DNA of 64,000 nucleotides from Thiotrichales bacterium (GCA_947476405.1 CANJQG010000006.1:1-64000); one strand, 5' to 3'. Numbered from the stretch's first letter, positions 19,444 through 28,862 are shown. The notes: a model not told the origin generated them from the sequence alone. Program-made: numbers and translations.

Positions 19444-19472
19444 TTGTCAAAATGCTTTAAAGCGCCTATCAT
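19444..19472 (+). promoter_or_regulatory. Promoter of hemJ-recQ
   Basis: TTGTCA (19444-19449), a 17-base spacer and TATCAT (19467-19472), 33 bases before the hemJ start at 19505. Confidence 0.5.
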
Positions 19473-19504
19473 ACCAAAAAATAATCCACCCCTAAAGCCT
19501 GGCC

Positions 19505-19930
19505 ATGAATGAGTTGATTGCCCTCCATCTAATTGCTGTTATTTGCTGGTTTGCAGGCCTCTTCTACCTGCCTAGACTCTTCGTGTATCATGCCAAAACG
19601 ACTGAAGAAACAGTCAAAGCACAATTCCAAATAATGGAACATAAACTGTATTGGTATATCATGATGCCGGCCATGATGATCACGCTTTTAAGTGGAATGG
19701 CATTAATGACATGGATGGTGCTTCAGGGTGAAACCCATTTAGGCTGGCTTTTCGTCAAACTGATTCTCGTACTCTTCTTAATTTTCTTTCACTTTTATTG
19801 TGGCTTCTGTATCGATCACTTTAAAATGGGTCAAAATCAACACTCTGAGCGCTTTTATCGGTTTTTTAATGAAATCCCAACCCTACTTCTAATCGCCATT
19901 GTACTTTTGGCCGTTGTTCAACCCTTTTAG
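19505..19930 (+). CDS. hemJ: Protoporphyrinogen IX oxidase HemJ
   Basis: A 141-residue, four-helix membrane enzyme that oxidises protoporphyrinogen IX in the penultimate step of heme synthesis. The family signature WFAGLFYLPRLFVYH follows His8, the proposed heme ligand, and the conserved Lys85 lies in WLFVKLILV. It replaces HemG/HemY in many bacteria. recQ starts 8 bases after its stop. hemE is 43 kb away in the same window. Confidence 0.92.
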   Translation: MNELIALHLIAVICWFAGLFYLPRLFVYHAKTTEETVKAQFQIMEHKLYWYIMMPAMMITLLSGMALMTWMVLQGETHLGWLFVKLILVLFLIFFHFYCGFCIDHFKMGQNQHSERFYRFFNEIPTLLLIAIVLLAVVQPF

Positions 19931-19938
19931 GAAAGTTA

Positions 19939-21750
19939 ATGCATTTAAATGCCTCTCAAATTCTCAAAAATACGTTCGGCTATCAAGAATTTCGACCGTT
20001 GCAGGAAAAAATTGTAAACAGCCTGATTGCAGGGGAAAACCAATTTGTCCTGATGCCAACGGGCGGCGGGAAATCATTATGCTATCAAATTCCTGCGATG
20101 GCGCGCCCTGGTGTGGGCATTGTTATTTCACCCTTAATTTCACTGATGCAGGATCAAGTTCAAGCACTCAAAGCCAACGGCGTTAAAGCGGCGTTTTATA
20201 ACTCTTCTCTCTCCAGTGGAGAGGCAAAAAAAGTACTGGCGCAATTGCATCAAAGCGAATTAGATTTGCTCTATATTGCTCCAGAACGCTTGATGTCGAA
20301 AGACTTTCTAGATCGTTTTGATGACATTGAGATCTCCTTATTTGCAATCGATGAGGCCCACTGTGTTTCACAATGGGGGCATGATTTTCGACCGGAATAT
20401 TTACAGCTGGGACAATTACGCACCCAATTTCCTGAGGTGCCAATCATTGCTTTAACGGCTACAGCAGATAAACAAACGCGGCAAGATATCATTCAACGCT
20501 TGCAACTCCAAGAAGCAACAATTCACATTGCCAGCTTCGATCGACCCAATATTCGTTATACGGTTTTAGAAAAACAAAAGCCATTCATTCAATTAACTCA
20601 TTTTTTAAAAGACCATCAAAACGAATGTGGCATTATTTATTGCTTGAGCCGCAAGCGCGTTGAAGAAGTGGCACAAAAACTGAAAGAAAGCGGGTTTCAG
20701 GCGTTAGCCTATCATGCAGGACTTCCTGCAAAAGAACGCCAATGGGCACACACTGCTTTTCAGCAAGACCAAGCTAATATTATCGTTGCGACGATAGCTT
20801 TCGGGATGGGTATTGACAAACCCAATGTTCGGTTTGTCGTCCATTATGATTTACCAAAGAATATCGAAGGGTATTATCAAGAAACAGGACGTGCCGGACG
20901 GGATAGCTTGCCCTCAGAAGCCCTTCTTTTATATGGTCTCAGCGATATCGCCCTCATCAAATCTCTTCTACAAAACAATCAAAATGAAAATCAACTGCGT
21001 ATCGAACAACACAAACTCAACTGCATGACTGCTTTTGCTGAAGCACAAACCTGCCGCCGACGGGTTCTTCTCAATTATTTTAATGAAACTTTGGACCAAG
21101 ATTGCGGCAACTGCGATGTCTGCCTCAACCCACCTGAAACTTTTGACGGAACCATTCCCGCACAAAAAGCGCTATCCTGCGTTTACCGGGTCAATCAAGG
21201 CTATGGCCTGAATTATGTGGTTGATATTTTGCGGGGCAAAGAGGATGCGCGGATTCAACGCCTCGGCCACCAACACCTCTCCACTTACGGCGTTGGAAAA
21301 GACACCCCGCAAGAAGAATGGTACAGTATTTTCCGCCAACTCATTCACTTAGGTTATTTAGAGCAAGACATTAGCCATTACTCCGTTCTACGCCTGACCG
21401 ATGCAGCCCGCGCTATTTTAAAAGGCGAAAAAAAGATTACCCTGGCCAAAGCCCGCACTAAAGCGACGAGCAACAAAAAACAAATCAAAAAAATAAAAGG
21501 CAGATCCATTCCATACGATTCGGATTTATTCGAACATTTACGTCTTCTACGCAAAGACATCGCGCTCAATGCAGGCGTTCCGAGCTATGTTGTCTTCAGT
21601 GATGCCAGCTTGATCGAAATGGCGGCTTACTTGCCAAAGAGCATGGATGATTTACTCAAAATCAATGGGATTGGGCAGAAAAAACAACAACAGTATGGCG
21701 CGACTTTTCTAGAGGCAATTCAGCACTTTCATACAAAAAATGCGCCCTGA
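19939..21750 (+). CDS. recQ: ATP-dependent DNA helicase RecQ
   Basis: A 603-residue 3'-5' helicase of the RecF recombination pathway. Walker A MPTGGGKS lies near residues 38-46, the DEAH box and aromatic loop DEAHCVSQWGHDF near 137-150, the GRAGRD motif near 320, the zinc-binding cysteines of the RQC domain (CRRR, CGNC, C) near 370-395, and a C-terminal HRDC domain from about 530. All domains are present. It probably shares a transcript with hemJ. The following 720 bases have no gene. Confidence 0.96.
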   Translation: MHLNASQILKNTFGYQEFRPLQEKIVNSLIAGENQFVLMPTGGGKSLCYQIPAMARPGVGIVISPLISLMQDQVQALKANGVKAAFYNSSLSSGEAKKVLAQLHQSELDLLYIAPERLMSKDFLDRFDDIEISLFAIDEAHCVSQWGHDFRPEYLQLGQLRTQFPEVPIIALTATADKQTRQDIIQRLQLQEATIHIASFDRPNIRYTVLEKQKPFIQLTHFLKDHQNECGIIYCLSRKRVEEVAQKLKESGFQALAYHAGLPAKERQWAHTAFQQDQANIIVATIAFGMGIDKPNVRFVVHYDLPKNIEGYYQETGRAGRDSLPSEALLLYGLSDIALIKSLLQNNQNENQLRIEQHKLNCMTAFAEAQTCRRRVLLNYFNETLDQDCGNCDVCLNPPETFDGTIPAQKALSCVYRVNQGYGLNYVVDILRGKEDARIQRLGHQHLSTYGVGKDTPQEEWYSIFRQLIHLGYLEQDISHYSVLRLTDAARAILKGEKKITLAKARTKATSNKKQIKKIKGRSIPYDSDLFEHLRLLRKDIALNAGVPSYVVFSDASLIEMAAYLPKSMDDLLKINGIGQKKQQQYGATFLEAIQHFHTKNAP

Positions 21751-22472
21751 AATAAAAACATTAAAGAAAAATCACCTGTCTTATCAAACAAAGAATCTTT
21801 TCAAAAAATACAGATCTAAATAAAATTATCCACAAATTGATTTAACAAAAAAAAAGATCCAAACATTCTATAAGCCAATTTAAAAAAAAACATCGCTTTC
21901 ACACTTCAACTATTAAAACATCCACTAAACGCTCTTTCAACAACTGAATAGCGGAGATCAAAAATTAGAAAGAATACAGAAAAACCATAGAGCAAAATCA
22001 TTAAAAATAAAAACTTTTTTAACCAAATATCAATATGTTAGATAAAATACAGACAAAATCTACCCATGCATAAACAAGGCCTTATCAGATGTCAAGCGCA
22101 CTCAGGCGAAAGAAAATTTTTTAGCCTCTTGACAAATGAGAACACGCCAATTAATGGAAAAAAAAATCTGAAGACGCTTATTTGATCATCCTTAGGAGGT
22201 GCTGATATTCCTTCCATTCATGACTTAACCACAAACTTATCCACAACTTTATCCCAGCCTTCTGTGCATAAGTCAAAAGTCAGTTTTTTAGCCTTTTACG
22301 AATGTCAAATTTAAGCTAAGAATATTTAAAGCAATCGTTTGATATCACTTCGCCATCCAAAAAAAACCAAAACCCAAAATGATCAAAATACAACCCTTGC
22401 ATTTAAAGCGAAAAACTGTTAGGATGAGCGACTTTCTGCACGTGAATATTTTAACAAGGAGATTTACATATT
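21751..22472. other. Non-coding AT-rich region with DnaA boxes (possible oriC)
   Basis: No gene is seen in these 722 bases. TTATCCACA, the consensus DnaA box, occurs at 21826-21834 and 22237-22245. TTATGCACA lies inverted at 22263-22271, and TTAACCACA, one mismatch away, at 22225-22233. On the minus strand, 13-base GATC-plus-T-tract sequences resembling the E. coli unwinding repeats lie at 21847-21859 and 21804-21816, flanking the first box. Five GATC sites are scattered through the region. The porin promoter occupies the last 80 bases. The boxes could also mark a DnaA-regulated site or titration locus. Confidence 0.45.
22397..22425 (+). promoter_or_regulatory. Promoter of the first LbtU-type porin
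   Basis: TTGCAT (22397-22402), a 17-base spacer and TAGGAT (22420-22425), followed by AAGGAG at 22456-22461 ahead of the ATG at 22473. I see no clear Fur box between them. Confidence 0.5.
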
Positions 22473-23780
22473 ATGAAATTACGCATACTCAGCCTGGCCG
22501 TTCTATCCGCAATCAGCTTATCTGCCTATGCAGATACAGGGACTGCCTCGTCAATGCAGGACCAAGTCAGCGCATTACAAAACCAGATTAATAGCTTGCA
22601 AAGTCAACTCAATAATATGAACAATCATAGTGCATTAAACAGCATTATCATGACCGATTTTAGCAGCCCACTTGGCCTTTTAAATGATTCACAATATGCT
22701 TTAGGCACCTTGTTAAATAAGTCCACTTTGAATACCCCGATTGTAGTGGGCGGCAGTATTGAATCAGATCTCCAAACCTGGGGAGGAAGCTTCTCAGTGC
22801 CAAATGCAGTCGGCAACACCACCTATCAAAGCGGCAGTGCTTTTAGCGTCACAGGCGCTGAACTCTACACCATGGCTAATATGGGTGACTGGGTAACCGG
22901 CCTCCTGGGCTTACAAGGAAACGTCGGCGGAAACTCCGGCTCGCCAATGAGCTTCGATAAAGCCTTTTTGTTATTCGGCAATTTACAAAAAAATCCGCTC
23001 TTTGTAACTGTGGGTGAAATCTACCTTCCTTTTGGTATTTTCAACGGAAATGGCCCCTGGTCTAACAACTTAGATACGGATGCATTCCGAATCTCTAAAA
23101 CCAACCAATTAACCTTAAACTTTTATAATAAAGGCTTTTATACCAGCTTTGCCTGGTTTAATACCGCAGCGAACAATAGCGGCTTGCATGATTTTACCTA
23201 TAACATCAGCTATGCCAAATCAGGCACCTTCAACTACTCTGTTGGGGCAGGCTATCTGTATGACATTCGCAACACCAACTCAGGCATTGGCGCCGCATAT
23301 CCAGGGGCTGGCGTATCTGGAAACACAGCGCCCAGCACCTATACTATTTCAGGCAATCGCAATGGCGCATTTGACTTAAATGGCTCTATTGCTTACGGAC
23401 ATTATAACCTAAATGGTGAATATGACTTCACTGAAAGAGGCGCCTCAAATTTAAATGGCAGCAATACAGGCCCCATGGGTGCATGGAATATTGCTGCAGG
23501 CTACGGCACTTTGTTCTGGAATATTCCAACCAACTTCCAACTTGGATATAGCGCAACTCACAATATGAGCAACATCCCAGCACAGTTATGGGGCATGGAT
23601 ACCGCATCGGTACAAACTCAAACATCTGATAACAATGCCGGCGTTCAACACAATTGGTTAGTCTCCATGACCAATCAATTCTTCCCCAATGTGTATATGA
23701 GCCCTGAATATCAATACTCTACTTTATACAATGGAACACATACATGGACTTTAACCTATGACATTTCAGCCTATTTTTAA
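22473..23780 (+). CDS. LbtU-family outer-membrane porin (copy A)
   Basis: A 435-residue outer-membrane beta-barrel. A Sec signal peptide (residues 1-20, ending AYA) precedes a short heptad segment (about 26-50, DQVSALQNQINSLQSQL) and a long Gly/Asn/Ser-rich barrel of alternating polar and hydrophobic strands that ends in a terminal Phe (DISAYF), as expected for BAM insertion. This layout matches LbtU of Legionella pneumophila, a TonB-independent receptor for legiobactin, and related FslE/FupA proteins of Francisella. Ligand here is unknown. Copy B lies 1 kb downstream with two small secreted proteins between them. Confidence 0.82.
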   Translation: MKLRILSLAVLSAISLSAYADTGTASSMQDQVSALQNQINSLQSQLNNMNNHSALNSIIMTDFSSPLGLLNDSQYALGTLLNKSTLNTPIVVGGSIESDLQTWGGSFSVPNAVGNTTYQSGSAFSVTGAELYTMANMGDWVTGLLGLQGNVGGNSGSPMSFDKAFLLFGNLQKNPLFVTVGEIYLPFGIFNGNGPWSNNLDTDAFRISKTNQLTLNFYNKGFYTSFAWFNTAANNSGLHDFTYNISYAKSGTFNYSVGAGYLYDIRNTNSGIGAAYPGAGVSGNTAPSTYTISGNRNGAFDLNGSIAYGHYNLNGEYDFTERGASNLNGSNTGPMGAWNIAAGYGTLFWNIPTNFQLGYSATHNMSNIPAQLWGMDTASVQTQTSDNNAGVQHNWLVSMTNQFFPNVYMSPEYQYSTLYNGTHTWTLTYDISAYF

Positions 23781-23824
23781 GCAATTATACCCTTGCTTTT
23801 TTATCTAAAGTCTTTGATAATGAC

Positions 23825-23850
23825 CATGCTCGGCTTATGAGCATGTCTTT
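23825..23850 (+). terminator. Rho-independent terminator after porin A
   Basis: Stem CATGCTC (23825-23831) and GAGCATG (23839-23845) with a 7-base loop, followed by TCTTTT. It lies between porin A and the first small secreted gene. Confidence 0.55.
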
Positions 23851-23872
23851 TAACAAAACAAAAGGAATATTC

Positions 23873-24301
23873 ATGAAAAATTTACTTATTACTGCAGCAT
23901 TATCTGCTGCATTCTGTGGCACCGCTTTTGCTGCAACAGCGGCTCCTGCAACTGCCATGCCTGCTGCAACAACAGCTGCAAGTGCAACCACTGCAACAAT
24001 CACCATTACCCCCATGAAAAAATCAAGCCTGCTTGCATCTGGAACCGTCGCTTGGGCGCCCCATGCTACTGACAAGCTTGCTGTACAATGGACAGGCCCA
24101 AATAACAGCGACAAAGGCAATTGCCGCAACACCATGCACAAACTCAAGATGGGCTATCCTGTATTTAAAGACAGCCGTACACCTTGGTATAAACAAGCCA
24201 ATGGCACCCCAGTTGAATGTACAGGAAACTGGACTGCAGCCGTTGTTAACCTAAGCACCGGAAAAACACTGGCTACAGCAAGCTACACTGTCAGCAAGTA
24301 A
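23873..24301 (+). CDS. Small secreted protein, paralogue 1
   Basis: A 142-residue secreted protein of a family I cannot name. The start at ATG 23873 has AAAGGAA upstream and gives a clean signal peptide (MKNLLITAALSAAFCGTAFA); upstream in-frame codons lack one. After an Ala/Thr-rich linker comes a roughly 100-residue domain with LLASGTVAW, a DKLAVQWTGPN segment, two conserved cysteines (NCRN and ECTGNW) that may form a disulfide, and a C-terminal KTLATASYTVS strand. Alternating strands suggest a beta-sandwich. Paralogues are at 24380 and 41323. Confidence 0.75.
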   Translation: MKNLLITAALSAAFCGTAFAATAAPATAMPAATTAASATTATITITPMKKSSLLASGTVAWAPHATDKLAVQWTGPNNSDKGNCRNTMHKLKMGYPVFKDSRTPWYKQANGTPVECTGNWTAAVVNLSTGKTLATASYTVSK

Positions 24302-24312
24302 TTTTTACTCTG

Positions 24313-24358
24313 GTTCTTGCTTTTTCTAGACATATAGAAATCGCAAGAACTTTTTTTT
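24313..24358 (+). terminator. Strong rho-independent terminator after paralogue 1
   Basis: GTTCTTGC (24313-24320) pairs with GCAAGAAC (24343-24350), with further A-T pairing inside, followed by eight T residues (24351-24358). It would separate paralogue 1 from paralogue 2 or reduce expression of the downstream genes. Confidence 0.85.
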
Positions 24359-24379
24359 AACTTACAAAAAGGAATTCTC

Positions 24380-24793
24380 ATGAAAAAATTAGCCCTTGTT
24401 ACTGCACTCATTGCATCATTCAGCGCGACCGCTTTTGCTCAAACCAGCCCTACAAGCACAACGACCACAACTGCAAGCACCGCCACCATCAATATTACTC
24501 TTGAAAAAAAATCTTTTTTGCTTGCAAGCGGAACAATCACACCCGCGACCACTCCTTCTGATAGATTAGCGGTTAAATGGACCAGCCCCAACAATATGAA
24601 TGCCGGAAGCTGCCACAATTCTACTTATAAAATCAAAACTGCTTCAACCCACTTTAAATCCAAACGCACCCCCTGGTATCAAGAATCAAATGGCGCACCT
24701 GTTGGCTGTGAAGGCATGTGGTCTGCATCTGTTGTTGACTTGACCACTGGAAAAGTATTGGCAACCACAAGCTACGCACTCAGCCTTAAATAA
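24380..24793 (+). CDS. Small secreted protein, paralogue 2
   Basis: A 137-residue secreted protein related along its length to paralogue 1. The signal peptide is MKKLALVTALIASFSATAFA, followed by a Thr/Ser-rich linker and the shared domain: FLLASGTI, DRLAVKWTSPN, the two cysteines in SCHNS and GCEGMW, and KVLATTSYALS. AAAGGAA lies upstream of the ATG. It sits between the strong terminator and porin B. Function is unknown. A periplasmic or surface accessory of the porins is an inference from position only. Confidence 0.75.
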   Translation: MKKLALVTALIASFSATAFAQTSPTSTTTTTASTATINITLEKKSFLLASGTITPATTPSDRLAVKWTSPNNMNAGSCHNSTYKIKTASTHFKSKRTPWYQESNGAPVGCEGMWSASVVDLTTGKVLATTSYALSLK

Positions 24794-24820
24794 AAACGCA
24801 AAACTAAAAGGATCATATCT

Positions 24821-26104
24821 GTGAAATTACAAAAACTGACTTTAAGTCTTTTGCCTCTATTGACTATTTCTGCAGCTTATGCAAATGATTCAATCAATGC
24901 ACTCCAGAGTCAAATTAATGCACTGCAAAATCAAATCAATACATTGCAAGCACAAACGACACCGTCAGCAATGGTCATGTCAGACCAGTCTAATCCTTTT
25001 AGCGGCATGCCGGACACCACCTTTCCTTTAGCAATGATGCAGGCTAAAGCGACTTTTAATGCCCCGCTTATTTTAGGGGGAGAGTTAGAAATTGACCCCC
25101 AAATATGGGGGGGTAGTTTTTCAATTCCGGTCGATAGCAGCACCACCTACAACAACGGTAGCGATATTGCAGTTACGACCGCAGATTTAAATACGATGGC
25201 TAATATGGGACAATGGGTCTCAGCGTATATTTCTATTCAAGGAGGCGTTGCGTCAAATCCCACCACTCTGGATCAAGCTTTTCTGACTTTTGGAAACATT
25301 CAACGTAATCCCTTTTTTCTAACGATCGGCGAAACATACCTTCCCTTTGGTGTGTTTAATGGAAATGGGCCTTACGCAAATAACTTGACCACGAATGCGT
25401 TGCGCGCATCCAATACTAATCAAATCTCTTTAAATTATGTAAAAGGTGATTTTTATACCAATTTAGCGGGCTTTGAAAATAAAGATGACCGAAATAATCT
25501 CGAAGATTTCAGTTATATGGTCAGCTACACAACCACTGGAAACTTTAACTATTCTATTGGCGCAGGCTATCTTTATGATGTTCGAGGAACGGATACCAGC
25601 CTAGGAAATGCATACCCCAACAATAATAACGAAACCACTAAAGTCAATCCTGTGAATACCCCCAACACAATTACCGGTAGCCGTAATGCAGTTTATGATT
25701 TAAATGGCTTGGTCGCCTATGGCCCCTATGGAATGAATGGAGAGGCCGCCTTAACACAAAGTGGCGCTCAAAATTTAAACGGAACAGAAACCGGCCAAAT
25801 GTCTACCTGGAATATTGCAGCGACTTACGACATCCTTCCCTGGGGGATTCCAACTACTTTGTCGATGGGTTATAGTGCAACACATAACATGAATAATATT
25901 CCCTTTGTACTCAATGGCATGGCAAATAATTCTCAATCCACTCAAAGCAGCGATAATAATGCAGGAATGGCCCATCAGTGGATCGCCTATATGTCGAATG
26001 AATTTTTCCACAACATCTATATGAGCCCGGAATTTTCTTACGACACCCTTTACAATGGCACCCATACCTGGGAACTCACCTATGATATTACTGCAAATAT
26101 TTAA
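24821..26104 (+). CDS. LbtU-family outer-membrane porin (copy B)
   Basis: A 427-residue paralogue of porin A with the same plan: signal peptide ending near AYA (residue 21), a heptad stretch (INALQSQINALQNQINTLQ), then the barrel with shared motifs such as WGGSFS, NPFFLTIGETYLPFG and YMSPEF near the end. The GTG start at 24821 has AAAAGGAT upstream. It ends in Asn-Ile, not Phe, which is weaker for BAM recognition than copy A. The last 17 bases overlap the convergent membrane protein gene. It probably arose by duplication of copy A. Confidence 0.82.
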   Translation: MKLQKLTLSLLPLLTISAAYANDSINALQSQINALQNQINTLQAQTTPSAMVMSDQSNPFSGMPDTTFPLAMMQAKATFNAPLILGGELEIDPQIWGGSFSIPVDSSTTYNNGSDIAVTTADLNTMANMGQWVSAYISIQGGVASNPTTLDQAFLTFGNIQRNPFFLTIGETYLPFGVFNGNGPYANNLTTNALRASNTNQISLNYVKGDFYTNLAGFENKDDRNNLEDFSYMVSYTTTGNFNYSIGAGYLYDVRGTDTSLGNAYPNNNNETTKVNPVNTPNTITGSRNAVYDLNGLVAYGPYGMNGEAALTQSGAQNLNGTETGQMSTWNIAATYDILPWGIPTTLSMGYSATHNMNNIPFVLNGMANNSQSTQSSDNNAGMAHQWIAYMSNEFFHNIYMSPEFSYDTLYNGTHTWELTYDITANI

Positions 26105-26927
26105 GATGAATTTTAATCTTTAAATAGGCATAACCGAATACCATGAAGCCTGCGCCAATGATCATTAAAATAACGGGCCAGGCAGACAGGTCATTAAAGT
26201 ATTTCGCACTTAAATTGAGCACATTGACAATATAAAAGAAAATTAATTCAATCATAATCAACCGATTATGCGTTAAAATAGCAAAAATCAAAACAATGAA
26301 TCCGATCACCAAAGTCAGTCCATCCAAATAGACCGGACAGTGAGAAACAAATAATCCAGCAGTCACCCCCACTAAGAGAAAAAAAGCCCCCAGAGGTCTT
26401 CCCCAAGCTGTTGCGATGCGATGCCAGGCTTGTGGTAAAACCCAAGGTAATAGCCAAAATAGAAACCCAAAAGCTATTTTTTCAACAGCCCCCAGTATGC
26501 AATAATGATTTTGAAAAAATGGAAATGCAATAAAATAGATCCAAATAACATAAAAAATACAAAATACTTGCACTGTTTTTTGCGTTTCAAAGACTGCCGG
26601 AATCAACATTAAAAAAAGCGTGGCCAGTGGCAAAATAAGACCATCACTTCCGAATAAAACATAAAAAGCCAAGGGCCCCAAAAAACCAAAAAGAAGATAT
26701 AAACACATTCGCAAAAACGGATATTTTTGAGTAAACGACAAAAACAAGGCTAATGCATAAATGACGAAAAGAGGCAAAACAATAAAGAGATTTTTTTGGA
26801 GCCCCGTCAAAACAGTCCAATAGTTTACCAAGGCCAATACCATCGCCGCAGCCATGATCACTGCACCGATAGACCACAAAAATTTTTCTAATACAAAGGG
26901 TGATTTTTCAGGATGTGAAACCGACAT
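26088..26927 (-). CDS. Multi-pass membrane protein of unknown function
   Basis: A 279-residue protein that is almost entirely hydrophobic, with about nine or ten predicted membrane spans in closely spaced pairs. The N-terminus is cytoplasmic-looking (SHPEKSP) and the C-terminus basic (KIKIHLKYLQ). I see no transporter signature. The overall look resembles DUF2157-type membrane proteins, but this is only an impression. It is convergent with porin B, overlapping by 17 bp, and lies 30 bases after the DAHP synthase gene on the same strand. Confidence 0.65.
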   Translation of the reverse strand: MSVSHPEKSPFVLEKFLWSIGAVIMAAAMVLALVNYWTVLTGLQKNLFIVLPLFVIYALALFLSFTQKYPFLRMCLYLLFGFLGPLAFYVLFGSDGLILPLATLFLMLIPAVFETQKTVQVFCIFYVIWIYFIAFPFFQNHYCILGAVEKIAFGFLFWLLPWVLPQAWHRIATAWGRPLGAFFLLVGVTAGLFVSHCPVYLDGLTLVIGFIVLIFAILTHNRLIMIELIFFYIVNVLNLSAKYFNDLSAWPVILMIIGAGFMVFGYAYLKIKIHLKYLQ

Positions 26928-26957
26928 TTTATTTCTCCAAATTTAACCGTATGGTAA

Positions 26958-28280
26958 TCAAACAAAATCAACAATTTTTAAGGCAATCTCCATTGCTTGC
27001 TGATAATTCAAACGCGGATCAACCAAACTTTTATAGGCACGCGGAAGATCAGCCTCTGATAAACCACAGGCGCCTCCAATACATTCTGTGACATTCTCAC
27101 CCGTCATTTCAAAATGGATCCCACCCAATGGAATATTCAAGTCATGATGAATCGCAAAAGCAGATTTTAATTCTGAAACGATTTCTTCAAAATAACGCGT
27201 CTTTACGCCACTTTTTGTTGTCTTTGTATTGCCATGCATGGGGTCACAAGTCCATAAAACCGGCATCCCTTCTGCCTGAATCCGTTTTAATAAAAAAGGC
27301 AAACGCGCCTCGACTTTACTCGCTCCAGAACGATGAATCAACATGATTTTCCCGGATTCACGCTGTGGATTCAGGACATCCATAATTCGCAAAAGCTCAT
27401 CTAAATCCGCCTCTGGGCCCACCTTAATGCCAATTGGATTTTGTATGCCTCGCAAATATTCAATGTGCGCGCCCTCCAAAGCCAGGGTCCGCATCCCAAT
27501 CCAGGGAAAATGTGTGCCTAAATTATAATACTGACCCTGAGGCATTTTTTTCGTCAGCGCAGATTCATAAGGCAAATGTAAAGCCTCATGGCTAGTGTAA
27601 AGCGCAACCCGCTGAAGGGCTTCATTTTTAATCCCTGCAACCGATTCAAAAAAACAAATTGCATCGGTAATCGAATGTAAAATCGCTTGATAATTTTGAT
27701 GGGCATGATCTTCATGCATAAACTCGAGAACCCATTGTTCAGGATAATGCAAATCTGAAAATCCATCATCTGCAAGTGCACGCAGATGATTTAAAGTGGC
27801 AGCAGAATAGAAGTAAGCATCCAGCATGCGTTGCGGATCAGGCTGACGCGCGGCGAAAGAAAACTCAGGCGCATTAATGATATCTCCACGATAAGCAGGA
27901 AGAGTCACTCCATCACGGGTTTCGATATCCTGCGAACGAGGCTTGGCATATTGACCTGCAACACGACCAATACGAATCACCGGCTTTTTTAAACCATGCA
28001 ATAAAATCACACTCATTTGCAACAAGATTTTAAATTTATTTTGAATCCCCATCGGTGTACAATCTGCAAATTGCTCACTGCAATCACCACCTTGCATGAT
28101 AAACGCACGCCCCGCTTCAGCCTCACAGAGCAATCCACGTAATTTATTGATTTCAAGTGAAGTGACTAAAGGAGGCAATGCCCTTAGCTTTGCCAAAATA
28201 TTGGCTTCCTCTACTCTATTTTCATAGTGGACAGATTGCAGTATCTTTTTAGTCTTCCAGCTATCCGGGGCCCAAGTCAT
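26958..28280 (-). CDS. Class II 3-deoxy-7-phosphoheptulonate (DAHP) synthase
   Basis: A 440-residue plant/Mycobacterium-type enzyme for the first step of the shikimate pathway, condensing phosphoenolpyruvate and erythrose 4-phosphate. FIMQGGDCSEQF, RIGRVAGQYAKPRS and the metal/substrate segment KIMLIHRSGA and WTCDPMHGNT are diagnostic for the class II family and unlike AroG/F/H. Its start overlaps the upstream secreted-protein gene by 4 bp. No other aromatic pathway gene is nearby. Confidence 0.93.
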   Translation of the reverse strand: MTWAPDSWKTKKILQSVHYENRVEEANILAKLRALPPLVTSLEINKLRGLLCEAEAGRAFIMQGGDCSEQFADCTPMGIQNKFKILLQMSVILLHGLKKPVIRIGRVAGQYAKPRSQDIETRDGVTLPAYRGDIINAPEFSFAARQPDPQRMLDAYFYSAATLNHLRALADDGFSDLHYPEQWVLEFMHEDHAHQNYQAILHSITDAICFFESVAGIKNEALQRVALYTSHEALHLPYESALTKKMPQGQYYNLGTHFPWIGMRTLALEGAHIEYLRGIQNPIGIKVGPEADLDELLRIMDVLNPQRESGKIMLIHRSGASKVEARLPFLLKRIQAEGMPVLWTCDPMHGNTKTTKSGVKTRYFEEIVSELKSAFAIHHDLNIPLGGIHFEMTGENVTECIGGACGLSEADLPRAYKSLVDPRLNYQQAMEIALKIVDFV

Positions 28281-28798
28281 GCCGCACTCCTTTTTGATGC
28301 ATCTTCAAATAAATGAGGCAAATACCACATTCCATTCGTCTGTAATAAAATATCTTTTAAATCATAATCATTTGCACTCACAGCAGCATTGGCTAAAGTA
28401 ACCTGCGCAACCAGCTGATCTTTATTGGCTAAAAAAACATAGTGCTCCACATTAATAATCATTGTCATTAATGTAGACTTTTTTGAACCTTGTTTTCGAA
28501 AACTTAAAGCCCCTGCAAAATGCGAGTTTGTGCGCTTACTTGCAGCAATCGTTAAGGTATTCAATAAAATACTGCCCACTCTATTTATGGGTTGATCACT
28601 AAAATAAGTGATATCGACAGGGACATTATTTAAAGTAAGAATATAATGATGCCCCGAATCATGCTGTGCAACTAAGCTTCCCGAACTAGAATACATCACA
28701 AAAAAAAGATTTGTGGGCAGCTCTTTTCCCTGCGCCTCAACACTTATCAATGGACAAAACAACAACATGCTGATCAGCACCTTAAAAACCGCTCTCAT
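28277..28798 (-). CDS. Secreted hypothetical protein
   Basis: A 173-residue protein from ATG 28798, which has AGAGGG upstream and yields a clear signal peptide (MRAVFKVLISMLLFCPLISVEA). The frame is open up to 28870 but those codons would bury the signal. The mature part is mixed alpha/beta with no cysteine and ends in a basic tail. I recognise no domain. It is coupled to the DAHP synthase gene by a 4-bp overlap, and the orphan at 28863 lies just upstream. Periplasmic location is inferred. Confidence 0.65.
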   Translation of the reverse strand: MRAVFKVLISMLLFCPLISVEAQGKELPTNLFFVMYSSSGSLVAQHDSGHHYILTLNNVPVDITYFSDQPINRVGSILLNTLTIAASKRTNSHFAGALSFRKQGSKKSTLMTMIINVEHYVFLANKDQLVAQVTLANAAVSANDYDLKDILLQTNGMWYLPHLFEDASKRSAA

Positions 28799-28862
28799 CT
28801 TGCCCTCTTGAATGATCCCCTGCACTTCAGCATAATACAAATCCGAGCAAAAATAAATGCGC

